Assembly (NCBI GenBank): GCA_017591395.1
Contig: WEDG01005037.1
Location: forward strand, 35,846 to 99,845
Reading direction: 5' to 3'
DNA: 64,000 nucleotides
Origin: Schistocephalus solidus
Taxonomy: Eukaryota; Platyhelminthes; Cestoda; Diphyllobothriidea; Diphyllobothriidae
The notes under the pieces were generated by a model. That model ran no database searches. It had not been told where the DNA came from and was given only the letters and a program-made list of their open reading frames with translations. Below are positions 34,101-46,699 of this stretch, one piece after another. The translations under genes were made by a program, and so were the position numbers. Every line of letters starts with the position of its first letter. Position 1 is the stretch's first letter.

Positions 34101-36435
34101 ATGTGTTTCCTATCCCATTGGTACAATGAAAATATTTTCGCTTACGTTTTCTATAAAATATACTTGATTTTGTAAGGGCATCGACAATCTGTAGAACAAA
34201 TAAACACTAATTAAGGAGACTTTTTTATGGCTTTTGGTTCTTTTATGAAGCCGAAAATATGTTCTAAAGGTGACATCGTTGTGTGTCTGAAATATCTTGG
34301 GATTATGCTCACTGATGGGTTTCCAGTATTTTCGATCAGTAAGAAAATGGAACGAAAAAATTCGCTTTGAACGAAATACCCCACTATAATGTGAAGCCCT
34401 GTGAAATATTTGAGCTAGTTTATCTCTGGAGCAACAGAGTGCCACTGGAAGAGGTGTCAAAGCTTGCGGTAAGATCCCTAAACACTGTGTTTAACTAGTG
34501 CAATCGCTGTTGGATAGGTATCTGTCTCTAAGAAAGGAAATCTGAATTGAACGCCGGGAAACCCGGTACACATAGACTAGGTTAGCACTTACAGAGCGCT
34601 GTAAGTACAATTTTGGTCGGCTTTAAGGCGGAGATGCACCTGCCAAAGAAAACGAAGCTGATCCAGTACAGGATTATCGGAACCACGGCTCACGCATTGA
34701 TAATCCATGGGTCTGTGGATTGTGTCATGATACCGATGTTATGTACTTCTAAGCACAAAAGCGAGTTTCGGCGATGTTTGTTGCTAGCACTGAATGCGAA
34801 CTAGAAGCACGTTTAACAACACCTTCGGACAAATAGACAGTTTATGTGCGACTGAATCAGGTTGACAACAATCACGAAACCGTCGATCGCCAGGAAAATT
34901 ACATTGATCTGAATACAGATGCGCACACCCAGCAAATCTTAGAGTTCAGTAGCATTTACTTCAGAGGCACTTGGATGAACACTGCGGGAATATTTTGAAA
35001 GGAGCTGAAGACCATTTCGTAGCAATCCTACGCGATATTAAAAAAAGTATTTGTTGCTTAATTGTTGTTATCGACTTCGGATTTAATTTTACGCAATATA
35101 GAGGAGGTATGTTATATCTCCATATAATTTTTAACCAGTACTTATTGGAGTAGGAATGATGTTAAATTAGAACACCGATGGTAGGAATCATGCTATAAAG
35201 CACCCATATTTTTTGGGCCAAGTATGGGAAATAGATAGTGGGTCGTTCAACTGCCTCTAGCAGCATCGTTTATGTGACTTGCAATCCTCGATCTTCTTTC
35301 GTCTAACCCAGAAATGTTATATTTATAGAATTTTCGGTTAACACCAAATTTTGTGCAAATATCACAATTTCGGCGTACACCTGTGGAAGAAAAAGCACTC
35401 AGATCGCAAGAGGTTCACCGTGCGAGCAAGGCAGTATTTATTAGTTCGCATTTCCGCTATTCGCGGTGATGATAGATCATAGACGCAGCTCTGACGAGTG
35501 ATGGGTTTAATTCCATCTCACTACGTGTTTTCTAGTTGTGTTATTTCCGATTTTCCATAATTTATTTTAAGCAACGTTGGACCCATTAAAACCCGTGGGT
35601 TATCATATATGTTTTGATATTGGCGGCCACCCTTACTGAATTTCGGCTTTCGATCTAAAGGAGGAATACTACACTCCTTCCTTGGATTCATTTCACCCAG
35701 CTGAGAGATTTTTGAGAAATCTTATTGACAAGGACAATAAACTACACATCCGCGGGTGAAAACTGTGTTCCTTTATCATCGAGTAATATCCTCACCACCG
35801 TAATCTGGGCTCCGCCATGTTAGATAGAATCTGGAATACTTATTCAGAAAGTTGTTGTCTATTAATTTCCTTAGATTTAACCATCTCACAAACAGGATAA
35901 ACTGGCACATGCCACTCTTCTGCGAAATCCTTTCAGCTTCCTTTTGATTTAAGAATAGTATTTGTATGGATGTGGTTGGCTGTACATGTATACCCCCAGC
36001 CGTTTTCTCGTATTTTTACATAATTGGGCGTATTCCGAAAACATCACTTCAGTTCGTTCAATTTATTTTTTTTGGTTTCTCTTTCACCTATGGATTTTTG
36101 TTCCGCCGTTACAACCGGCAAATATTTTTACATTCATTGACCCCGCTGAAGTTACGAACGTTGCAGAAATGCAGAGATTACAAATGACGTCGTTTGGGTA
36201 TAAGGCAAGACTTCCTCGACTTCAAACACCAAAATTGGAAAAAATCTAAAACTCACAAAGTCTATTGATGTAAAGGGAACAAAAATATTGATAGGACCTT
36301 ATTGGAACTACAATCCATGGTTTAAAAGGTAGGTTTTTGCGCTCATCTTTATTGAGCTTCCCTAGTTAAAGTCAGTGATAGCGTTGTGATCATTGACTGT
36401 TGACGACAGTTTACCTTTGGTTAATATAGCTTTGA
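31200..36435. other. Long unassigned spacer or intron
   Basis: About 5 kb with no supported gene. Seen are short GGTTAGGGTTAG-like stretches at 32960-33005 and AT-rich frames of 60-116 codons at 32554-32844, 33284-33493 and 34110-34460. None of these shows domain or splice support. The frame at 35962-36249 is very rich in Phe and Tyr and also looks like chance. Confidence 0.45.
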
Positions 36436-36439
36436 AACT

Positions 36440-37060
36440 CTAGGATTTTGGATTCCATATTGCCCGATGCCTGTATAACTTTCCGGCAGAGATTCAAAGT
36501 TAAATGTCTCAGAGTTCTTTTAGAAAAAATGTGTCAACTCTTCATTTACGTCGGGAGAATTCACTCGGGAAAAAAATCTGGAATATTTTTTCCAAAGTAC
36601 AGCAGCAAGTTCGTCCGCAGTTTCATATGTGTGATTCCTAAAATCCAGTTCTCACACCGTAATAAGAACTGCACTCCAAATTATCAGCAATCCCGCATTT
36701 ACTCTTTTACATGCTCCTGTGGAGCCGGTTATATTTTTCCCACGATTCGGCGCACATCCAAAAGAATACGACAACGCCTTGCATGGCTCGAAGTTATGAA
36801 ATTAGGAGCATAAACAGCACCATTCTCGCCCATATTGTTGATTTCGAGCATTGCGTGGACCCTAACGGAGCTTTTCATGTGATTAATAAGGCACCACGGA
36901 ACTACTCTAAGCCCCTGGACCAGCATCTGTTAGTAGAAGCGGTTGCCATCAGGTTGAGGAGGCCGATCTTGTGCGCCAAGAAGAACCTCGTACTATCTCC
37001 ATGCCTTCCGTGGTCGACTAAGTGCTTGCAAATCTCCACGCTCTTTTGCTCTCCTCACGC
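36440..37060 (+). pseudogene. Penelope-like element fragment, type 2 (GIY-YIG end)
   Basis: The 3' coding part of the same PLE family as at 29.3 kb. The first frame reads ..RSFICVIPKIQFSHRNK, then SRIYSFTCSCGAGYIFPTIRRTSKRIRQRLAWL. Related copies have GYIGRT at this point, so the YIG Gly is disrupted. A frame change near 36790 gives SINSTILAHIVDFEHCVDPN, AFHVINKAPRNYS and LVEAVAIRLRRPILCAKKNLV, ending near LPWS. This covers the GIY-YIG nuclease domain and its C-terminal tail. No RT domain precedes it, so it is 5'-truncated. Confidence 0.75.
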
Positions 37061-37064
37061 CCTC

Positions 37065-37875
37065 CCACCGATATTCCCACCCCCTGCTTACGTTTTACGA
37101 TGAACTCTACTCGATTTCTCAAATCACTGACCCGTCTTATTCGATCCCGTTCCCATATAAATGGACTGGCCTGACGCGAATTTATCCAAAGCAAGCGTAT
37201 GTTCACCGTCTGGTGTTCTTAATCCAGTATTTTTTTGAGTTGGAGCTCTTTACATAAGTTGTCCAGGTTTTGGATTGTGAGTCTTGACCTGAACAGGGTT
37301 TTAATATACCCTGGAAACATCGTCACCGATACTGTTACCATGTGGCATCTCAGTAAAAACCATCAATTAAGAAAAAAACATTGAGTCTGTCCATCTAACG
37401 GAACTCAATTATAACGGTATTGATGGAGTTCTGAACTATTCCTCGTTTGGATCCACTTTATGTGACATCCATCTGCGCCAGGAAAGATATTTCGCGTCGC
37501 CACCGACCGAATAAATGTCCTGTACCCTCCCTTTGTTTCCTCAGAGTAAGCGATCTCGTAACCACCCTGCCAGCTATGCCGGAGAATAGATGACGGCTAA
37601 GTTCAACTGAATCTTCTATATGGCTTCTCAGGCAAACTATCTATGAACGCGTATTAGGATTTTTCAAGTCAAGTGTACGATCAGGCAAGTGTCCGTGTTG
37701 GTTCGTTTCGGTCGGGACACAGTTGTGACTCGTGACATAGTCAGTTAATGCTCCCAGTTTCGGCTCCATTTTTTCAATGAGAGAGTGAAGTCAATGCCAT
37801 CTGATCTTCCCTCAACTGACTTCAACGACCTTCTTTTGAAATATCACTGCGCCTAATATGTGGTATGTGGAGGGA
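37065..37875. other. Unassigned spacer
   Basis: No coding region or known repeat was recognised. Confidence 0.4.
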
Positions 37876-37879
37876 TTAC

Positions 37880-38045
37880 CGTTTGTGTAACGTTTAAGGG
37901 AAGGATGCGGGGAGTTAAGTTTCGGGTTGGGCTTAAGTTTGGGGTAAGAATCAGGATTACGGTAAGGGCTAATGATTGGGTTGGCGTTAATTGTAAAGTT
38001 AAGATTAAGTTTACAGTTTTATGTTAGGGTTAGTGTTAGGGAGTA
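37880..38045 (+). repeat. Degenerate telomere-like minisatellite
   Basis: A G/T-rich strand made of loosely repeated GGTTAGG, GGGTTGG, GGGTAAG and GTTAAG units. It ends in TTAGGGTTAGTGTTAGGG. It looks like an old, mutated array of a TTAGGG-related hexamer. Shorter relatives occur near 32970-33005 and 48396-48412. Confidence 0.55.
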
Positions 38046-38099
38046 TTTACCCTCCCGAAATTTATCGCAAGGCCACCGGCTTTAAGTAGGTGGGGTGTT

Positions 38100-38530
38100 C
38101 CTATTCCCATGTCCTGTTTAGGCGGCCACACAAGGCATCCTTATTTTCAGTTGCACACTCCAGCACTGTTTCCCAACCCAGACCCTAATATTCCCCACCG
38201 ACTGCAACGACGACGGCGGACGAAGCATCGTTCGGCAAACCGACACGTTGGATTTTCTCTGCTCCTTTTCACCCTCTCAGGTCACTGGAGTACAGTGGGA
38301 TCTCCGCGTGGCGTGAGGTTATGCTGCTGCGCCCTTCTCTTGTCCCAATTCAATTCATGCACGTCACCACTGGGGGTTGCTGGCGGTCCCGCGTCAAAAG
38401 TTGACCGAATGCGGTTGCGTGGTCGCCGGCGTGCACTCAATGAGTCATGGGCGCGTCTCGCTCCTCCTCCCCTCGCCCGCAGGCACCCGTCCCTCTTGCA
38501 CCCGCGCGACCAGAACGTGTGTAGGAAAAC
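38100..38530 (+). other. GC-rich island with a long open frame of doubtful coding value
   Basis: GC content rises abruptly, and a plus frame from ATG 38109 stays open for 169 codons to 38618. The product is rich in Arg, Leu, Ser, Pro and Cys without any recognisable domain, and codon choice does not show a clear wobble pattern. It could be part of an unidentified GC-rich transposon, an untranslated exon or a CpG-type promoter island. I favour a repeat, with low certainty. Confidence 0.3.
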
Positions 38531-38539
38531 CTCATATAA

Positions 38540-41500
38540 TGCGACACGGAATATGACTTTATGTTTTTGCTTAACTCTCTACTTTATGACGACCCTTTTT
38601 TCTATCCCAGCATATTGATTCGAGATCAGGCTGGAATGTTATGGTCCTCCGAATTTTTATATGGCTTATTTTGTAAACTACCTGGTTCTCACAAGTTTAC
38701 TTGCTGTTTTTCCCTGATCTTGTTGTCCGAACAAAAATAATCGTGCCCCTGTTAGATTCTGTAATAGTTCTCATCTTAATTTCAACCCTATTCCTACCAG
38801 ATTACACGTGCTTCAGATTAACCTTATTGATAGAAGTCAACCTATTACATAACGTGAGTTATTGGACGGAAAATCGATTTCACGGCTTGAGTAAACAGTA
38901 CGGTTAATGTAGGTGGATAGAAGAATGCCTGAACCAAACGGTTATACTTTTCGATTGTTATTACACAGTAAATAGTTTGATGTGAAAAATACAATTTTCC
39001 TTTGTTTTTGTTGTTGTTTAATATGGTAATTTGAGACAAAGTGTTTCGAGTATCACATTAACCTCTAAAATAAGATTCAACACATCGGGTAAACTTTCAA
39101 ATGTCATTTGGCATTATTATCATCGGTTGTGCTTAGTTTTCTCATCCGCTTTAATTTTTCCAAATTCCAATAACGGATATTATTTCAAAGCTGAAACATG
39201 GGCTTCGCCGATTTTCTGCGGCCGAATGACGCAAGTACGAGGTATTTGGCTTATCAATTGGCCCCCAGCCTGTTTTCTTTGATTCAGCGCCTGTTTGACA
39301 AACAGATTGCAAGCAACCATAACTAGGAAAGGTTTGAAGATTTTTTACCGATTAAACCATGTGGAACCAAAATAACGACTTTCAGTCTGTCGGTCATCAT
39401 ATGCCACTTCGTTTTCCAGTCATGCTAGCGAACGGCTACACAATGCAAGTATACCAACAAATCAGCCAGAAATGTTCACTTTAGTCACCAGAAATGTTAT
39501 AAGTAAGAAAGGTAAAAACTTTTCAATCACCGGAATCACGTCCTTATTATTCTGCATCTTCGAACTATTACTAAAATCAGCCTTCATAGATAAAAGCAGC
39601 AACAACACAAAGAACCACAATAGGAGTTGGAGGGCAATCAAACATCAGTTACGCCAGTCCGGAGTTGACTGTGTAGGTCTCGGTAAGCATGCGCCAGATC
39701 TATAAATCAATTGACCGAATTCTCCTCGGAGGCCCAGGCTTCAATCAATTGCAGACTTGTGCTGCTTCTGGCATGGGCAATTATCTTCGTGACTGCGGAG
39801 TTAAACTCGTTACCCGTTTCGTAGGTGTGGGTAAACACTTCTGATATGCCTTCTTACAGCTAGCTTATGCTCGTGTATACGCAATCCAGGTATGTATCAA
39901 ATCTGTCCTGTTTAGTTACGAGGACAGTTTAGGCACGGAATTCGATGTCGTACACGTGAATGCAGCCTAGGATTTAATCGGTCCTTGATTTTCATGACCA
40001 TGGTAGATTTGGACCGGTGCGCAATTCCGGCACCTGGTCCCACAGCAATGCGTTCGGTCGCCTCTGACACGTACTTGATGTATGGCAGCGCATGTAATGC
40101 CGTAGGTGCTATTTCTGGTTAGGTTCGCCGGGGACGAACACACAGGAATCAACTAATGATATATCGGGCCTCACGTGCTTTTTCCTCCAGGTTGTTGCAG
40201 TGCGTCTGGATGCGTTTGAACCGTGCTCTCACACGGCTTCGTTTGTGAGCTACCGCATGCTTGCTGTGACAGATTAAAAGCTGTGTGATGTTCATCGCCC
40301 CCCTTTAGAGCATCTTCGTAGACTGTTGTTTCAATATCAATGTTCTAGACCGAATATCCAAAGCAGAAGTTAACGTCCAACTTCCGCCCTATGATCATAA
40401 TAAATAAGTAAGTGCCTTTCCATGTGGCCCTTTAGTGTTTTCCACCACTGAGATTTCTGTTTCGATTTGGAGCCCAGTCCTTATGGTTCTGTTTCTATGA
40501 CTTACACGCACGCTTCTTTTCTTCGAAAGAGATTCTAGATACGTCAAGGATTTTCCTCTTGCTTGTATAAGTGGCCTAAGGAATGCTTAAAAGAACTAAT
40601 GACACACTCATCTCCGTGTTCAGCTGTTTAACCGATTTGAATAAAGCATGGAATGCATGGAATGAAGCCCCAATTTCACAACTCCTTGCCATTTAACCCC
40701 GGGAATTCGTAGCCGGGGCCTGGTATGATGCGTCCGAAGCCTGTGATGATATTTGTCCTCATAATCACTAGCGTCGAAATTTTGGCTGGGCTCTCTAGTT
40801 ACCCTTATAATTAAGAAGTATGAGGACCTGTTGACAGAATTTTTGCATTATGGGAAAACGAAATCACAAATTCAAAAAGTGCCATTACTGAATCTCACGA
40901 GAGTTTGGTTTGCGGACTGACCAGGTGCTAGTTCTGCGTCCTGTGTAACGCCCTCAAAAAGCACCTCAGTCACAGCTCTGCGTATACTGACTACAACAAA
41001 AAGGTGCAATTTTTTTAGCACTGCGCATATTTGGCCAAATCAGTGGGTGGATTGCTAACTGGAATTGTTGTAACCACGTTGGACATGTATTATAACCATA
41101 GTAAAGGTTTTCCGATTGCATGGATTTCGAACTACACACCTCCCGATTTCTGGTTTCAATGTAAATTATTAAATTGATCGGAGCTTTTGTGAGGACACCA
41201 TTTTAGATAGGGCAGTTGATTGCGTTTGTTTTCAGTGCAGTACGACCATGTAAACTAGGCTCTCTGATTGCGCCTTAATTACTTGAGGTGGATGGCTAAG
41301 CGGGTGTTGTCTGAAGTCATGTGTCTTCATCAGCTGGTTGGTCATCCGAACTGCTTGTCCAACCAAAAGATGATCACCCCAGGTAATATTAAGTTGTTCC
41401 ATAAGTTCCTGCATCATTCCTTCCTCCAAAATTTTGCATTTTATCTTTCGGTTGGTGTAATCATATAAGGTCATTTTGTTCCTATACCCGAGTGTTTTAA

Positions 41501-42490
41501 AAATTTTCACTTGACTTAACTGTCGATTATTTACAGCTCTAAGAAAATCGAATTTCAGGTCGACAAAAAGGGACATTTCTGACATTATCGTTTATTCGAG
41601 TTTAATAGAAAAGTCAAAGCAGTGAAGGAGGTCAGAAAGATATTTGCCTTTTACGGGGAGGATCGTATTACTGAAAAAAACCGCAGAGAGGGTTTACTTC
41701 TATCAAAGAAGGCGATTTCTGTAAGTTCGAAGCTCCGCGTTCTGGACGGAAGTCAGGTTTCGATGAGGGTCGTCTCAATCCATGCAGCTCCCCGCCACGC
41801 AATTCAGGAATTGGCCAGAGGTATGAGATGCGAAAAGTCGAAAAAAGCTTGATATCTACAATCGATTTGAAAGGTCCAAAAGCTGGGTTCTTGGGTTCAG
41901 TACGTTTTGGGGCAAAACGATAAGAGTCAGCATGCAAATGTTTCTGCCTCATTGCTGGCCGGACATCGCCTCGCCCATCAACGTCATAAACCGTTCTTGC
42001 AGCTGCTTAGTACTGACGCTCAAATGGTGCGTGAACAGGACAATAAAGGAAAGAATGACAGCTTCAAATAGAAAGCAACATCCCTAACTATAAGAAAAGA
42101 AGACGTCGGAAATGTCAATTTATGTTGACTTGACTCCATTTTTTGAGCCTTAAATAAATTAAGGTTGGCTTAAATTACAAATTATAAACTAATTCTTAAA
42201 ATATAATATTATAAAATTTGAAATAATTGAAAATTGTGTGAACCCATGGGACAACCAAAAATAGTGAGCTGCATTTCCGGCTGCAGACTATTCACAACCC
42301 TTGCCTGACTGCTTCAAAGAGTAGGAATTATGGCAGTTAGTGTTGGTCCTTGGAGCGTTATTTTATCAGGGGCTTTACGCAACAGGAGCCATTGCACCTG
42401 AATCTATCGCCGGATCTGATTTTGCCCCTGGTGAGTGATAAAAGCGATAAATTAGAGCAAAGCTGACCAACCACGGATCCAATGCATCTG
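38540..42490. other. Unassigned spacer or intron
   Basis: No supported gene. The minus frame 41232-41585 (117 codons) and overlapping frames at 41622-41952 lack recognisable motifs and are uncertain. No known transposon segment was found. Confidence 0.4.
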
Positions 42491-42497
42491 CTCCTAG

Positions 42498-42731
42498 CTT
42501 TTATTACCGTGTCACATTTGAAACTGCCATATAAGTCGTGTCTCGTAATGTCACCCGCTGATGGGTCTCCTTTCGAACGAGGATGTGATAGCGATGATAC
42601 TGCGTCTTACTGTGGTTTTGACAACATGACTCACCTGTGCGAGATTCGGACGTGGTTGGGCCACGCGTTCATAGACAGTCTTATGTTGTCATGGCACCCG
42701 ATTTCCTACTCAGTCAGTCTGAACCCGGAAG
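42498..42731 (+). CDS. Candidate exon of a cysteine-containing, probably extracellular protein
   Basis: An open frame passes from an acceptor-like CTGCTCCTAG (before 42498) to an excellent donor, GGAAG|GTGAGT (exon end 42731). The best part reads CLVMSPADGSPFERGCDSDD, SYCGFDNMTHLCEIRTWLGH and AFIDSLMLSWHPIS. It has four Cys, an Asn-Met-Thr glycosylation site and coding-like codon choice. The Cys pattern hints at an extracellular module. A MAM domain is a weak possibility because of the CGF..N arrangement; I cannot confirm it. The exon ends in phase 1 and the next candidate exon at 43495 starts in the matching phase, which supports a real spliced gene. The exact 5' border is uncertain. Confidence 0.5.
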
Positions 42732-43494
42732 GTGAGTATCATAAAGATACAGGGAAAGAGCTCTTGAAGTCAGTCTAGCTCAGATTCCGTGATAATAGGC
42801 GTAACTTGTTCCTAACCGGTGGGCCATCTCGGTCACACCGTGGACTAACAGTAAGGCTCCCATGACTCCTTGATTTTTTCATCAAAACAACTATCTTCAA
42901 TGAGTGTTCCGAGACGGATTCTAGTGCAGTAAGGCACCAGGAGATTTACCGTAGATTACCTGTCTCGTGAAATATCACTGGAAATTCTGAAATATGTGTT
43001 TTCAAATCGAAATATTTCCTCGAATATAGCTGTAATATGTAATATCGTCAAAACTTCCCCAAAAATATTTCATTCGCTTCAGGACTTCGGCTTTTGAACG
43101 AGCTTCTATCCACCCGCCCGCAAAACAGCACTTTAAAAATTTATTTGAGTGCTGGGAATAAACGCCTATAATGATTTTGACAGAGGATCACTCCAACGTC
43201 GAAATTTGTTTGTGTATGGTGTGAAGCCTGTTTCGCTTACTGGATAACAGCTAGCTTCACTGTGACAAGCTTGGATGGGGCCTCTGTTCCAGAGAAAGCA
43301 ATGAGCTGAAGCCCATGCATAGTTGTCGGAGACTACCCCTGTCATTTGAGCATACTGAGATTGGGAAGAGGGTGCGGTCAGCGTTACTGAAATTCCCTCA
43401 ATTCACACGCACGTAATCACTACTCGCGTGACAGGCATAGTCAATGGAATGACTCAAATGTCCCTATCTAAGTTCCTCTTCCATGTTCTTCCAG

Positions 43495-43868
43495 GCTCCA
43501 TCACCAAAGTCGCCGCATTTGCATCCGTAGCCAGCCGTCTTGCCCATCTCACCGATAGTTTTGGCGGTGGCGGTGGCAACGCACGACGACATTGGTGGCG
43601 CATTGGAAGCGGCGGTACAGCAGTTCCCGATTCGTCGAAGACGATTCCCAACAATTCTTCCTTCTCCTCCTCCGTCTCCCCAGCGTTTTCACTCCAACAG
43701 ACATTGGTGCAGCCATCAAACATCCCGATAAAGCCGTATGAAACGCCGTCTACTCCGTTCGTCCTCACAGAACCCGCGCCTCCACTGCCTCAGCGATTGC
43801 AGATGCCTGTGACTGCCTCCGTTGAGACGCCGGACCAGATTACGGACCCCCCTGCCAGCCATGCTGAG
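43495..43868 (+). CDS. Candidate exon encoding a Ser/Pro/Thr-rich segment
   Basis: A strong acceptor (GTTCCTCTTCCATGTTCTTCCAG, ending 43494) opens a 374-base segment in one frame. It reads SITKVAAFASVASRLAHLTDS, a Gly run with NARRHWWRIG, then a long Ser/Pro/Thr-rich stretch including SSFSSSVSPAFSLQQ, IPIKPYETPSTPFVL and PAPPLPQRLQMPV. Wobble positions favour C and G. Intron phase 1 at its start matches the end of the 42498-42731 exon. The likely donor is GAG|GCAAGC at 43868, a GC-type donor; no GT donor of similar quality follows before the stop at 43973. The segment looks like a disordered linker or stalk. A minus-strand frame over the same bases is taken as a shadow. Confidence 0.5.
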
Positions 43869-43974
43869 GCAAGCTACAATTTATGCCCTGCTGGTTTCTT
43901 TCATAGAGATGTTTACAGTATGCTAATCGTGTCTGCATCCGTCAGATCTGGTATACTTTTCGTTTCTGAATGAG

Positions 43975-45120
43975 ATCTAAAGGTATACTGGCAGCCGCTC
44001 AAGTGGACGGCATTTCAAAACTTGATGCATACTGCTGCTTTTCTTCAGCATTGAATAATAAGAAGCTCAAGGCATAGCGTCTGAACCTACTAAATATCAT
44101 AACATGCAGGAAGCAATTTCCATTTTGGAAGACTTATTGAAATTTAGTGACCCACATTTCCGTTAAATTTGGAATATAATCCTCTACTTAAAACCGTTAT
44201 TATTACAGCATTTACCAGCTGGAGTTTGGGTGATATACCTGCACTTTGCCTCGTTATTGCACCTTTTTCCAGTTCTACTGTCTGGTTTGACACAATTTTC
44301 CGTTTACAAACATTTGATACCTTGGTCGGTTTTTCCGTAGACAGACGTCTTTCGATAGTAAATAGAATTAACTACGATGCCCTAGTAATTGTCTGCTTAG
44401 AAGGATTTTGCTTTGCAGCTATAGTTTAACAGTTGCCCATCTTAAATTCAGCCTGTCTTATTATTCAGAAAATAATATAATCTGATAATTCAGATGTCTT
44501 ACAGACATGACTGCTGTCCAATGGAAATAAAAAGTGCGTAGTTGGCTCAGAGATTGGCTGGCTTTATCTGGTCATTTATCAGAGGTTTACGATTATATAA
44601 GTATGTTGGACCCCCTACCCAAGGGCGACAGTTTTTTTCTCCTAAATATCATTGGGAGTTTTTTTTCACTGTCTGCTCTTTTTCAACTCTGTTCCAGCCA
44701 GTTGGCTCATATCAATTGGCCTCGCAAACATATGGAGATAATATTTTTTTGATACCACAACTCGCATGTACAAATAGGGAATTCAAAGGTGACTCACCTA
44801 CATCTCCCTCAAATATACTGATACTGATACCATATTTTGCACAATCTAACTCAATAAATATCAATATGTTTTAGTGATCAACAGTTGGTGGGAAAGAATT
44901 TTTCTTGGAGGTAAAATCAGGCTGCGATAACAAGTTAATTTTAAATCTTTTGAAATTTTTTCGTTCAACAACAGAAAATCCTCGCAACATGTTTGGACCA
45001 TTTTAGCACTGGAAACATTGTGAAAACCTGCAGGTATATACACATAAGACGAAACGGGAATCACAGGAATCATAGGTTTAAGATTTTATGATTTTAAAAG
45101 CTGACGCATTTCTTTCTTCA
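43975..45120. other. Unassigned spacer or intron
   Basis: AT-rich with hydrophobic chance frames (44169-44429, 44534-44874). No gene or repeat supported. Confidence 0.4.
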
Positions 45121-45129
45121 ATTTGCCTG

Positions 45130-45430
45130 TTAAAGGACCCCACAGTATGTAAATATTCCCACCCATGCTGAGGTACCGCAGTCTCCAAGACGGTCTCTGT
45201 GGACTGCAATTCGAGAGCTTGTTCGTAGGACAAACACCGACCGCGTTTGGCGCCTAATGCAATTGCATTCGTCCGCATTGTCTGTATACATGTCGAATTA
45301 CCGTGCTTCTCGTCCTTGTTCCACATTTGCATCCATCCATGTTTACGTGGCCTGTGATTGCAGCGCCAGTTCCAAGACCTCTTTCATACCTGCCTGGTGT
45401 CTCCGTATTTGCCGTTCACAAACAACCTGC
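45130..45430 (+). repeat. Dispersed repeat R, copy 2
   Basis: Imperfect match in the same order to 28.46-28.65 kb. Shared blocks are TGTGGACTGCAATTCGAG, GCATTCGTCCGCATTGTCTGTAT, CATGTTTACGTGGCC and GATTGCAGCGCC. No coding content recognised. Confidence 0.4.
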
Positions 45431-45923
45431 ATTCACGGTCTTATGCGTTCAAACTCAATAAGTCCTAGGATTTCGCCTGCTCCTATGCTACTCCTCCGCC
45501 TGTACTCGCGTCTGCTACATGTTTAAGCCGGCTTTTGTTGATGCTTTTCCTTAGTTTGCCATAGCTGCTTCCGTTCGACATCCTATCCGCGGTTGCGCCG
45601 CTTGATCTGAATTTATAGGACTGGAAAGGCCATAGGGAGGGCCACGCAACGAAGTTGGGTTGTACTAGTTTGTACCTGCCTTTTTTCTCTTCCCCCTAGA
45701 ATGGTACTCGTCACACCTTAACGAACAATGGCTCATGGCACGCGGTTGCATTGTGGCTGTCTGAAAGAGCCGCCTCTGCGTCGCTGATTACCCTTTCTAG
45801 TGCGAATATCCGTGCTCTCGTATTAAATGCCGCCAAGCCGAGATAACTCGTATGCTAACTCTGGTTTGATTTACTCCTTAACTACTTCTCAATACTGAAG
45901 CTAGGGGTTAACTTACATCCTCA

Positions 45924-46178
45924 ATGTCGGAGGGGGAAGGAAAACGAATCACATCTTCGGTTTTTAGCCATCCGCAACTCATCCAAGTTTGCAATTCGGC
46001 AGACACTGAGAGCTCAGAATATATTAAGGGAGCCGTAAGCCCCATGTCCTATGAATGCGTTGTTCATAAGCTGGAAGCGTATCCTCTCAAAATGCTACTT
46101 CTTAATATGTTCATCGGATTAACTATGTGGGCAATTTTTGAGACAGTTTTATCGTCACCGGCTGAAGGACTACATTAA
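45924..46178 (+). CDS. Doubtful small ORF with one hydrophobic segment
   Basis: An 84-codon frame from ATG 45924 to TAA. The first 58 residues are polar and the segment MLLLNMFIGLTMWAIFETVL (about residues 57-76) could be a single membrane helix. The start context is weak and codon choice is only mildly coding-like. A GCC|GTAAGC donor-like site lies inside it. It could be a small membrane protein, part of an exon or chance. Confidence 0.2.
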   Translation: MSEGEGKRITSSVFSHPQLIQVCNSADTESSEYIKGAVSPMSYECVVHKLEAYPLKMLLLNMFIGLTMWAIFETVLSSPAEGLH

Positions 46179-46699
46179 ACACGACTATGAAACATATTAA
46201 ACAGAAGGTATTAACACATGCATCAGCTGGCGCAGAGATAATTTAGAAGAACACACGGAATATTAAATAAGTAAACCGTTAAAGATCTATAGCGGTAGAA
46301 GTACAGGTTTTAAATAAAAATGTCACCCCATTGAGGTAGTCTTCTAAGTTGCGGAGAATAGATTTTTGCCTTCACAGGTGAGCGCTGCCTGGAGCCCAAG
46401 ATAATGATTCTCAATTTTATTCTCATTCCAGGAAGGTTCTTATCTTCTGAACACACATTTTCAGAACCATTATTTGCTATAACTGGCATATTCGTTTCAG
46501 ATATATTACTGACAAGGAAAATGGGTGGTGGACTGGCCATTTTAGGCTTATCTGTTATCTTAAGCCAGCCATAATCTAATCATTGACGGTTACATCCGGA
46601 AATTTGAAGTGGGATCTAGTTTTTTATTGAACCGAATTCATGGCTCACTCTATATTAGCCGTTATCAGAAATATTTTAAGTAACATAGGCGTGGCGCTT

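Noticed and set aside
38109..38618. 169-codon plus frame as a gene
   Set aside because: Arg/Pro/Cys-rich product without wobble bias or domain; kept only as a GC-rich island.
41232..41585. 117-codon minus frame
   Set aside because: No recognisable motif, no splice signals checked as convincing, and several overlapping frames on the other strand.
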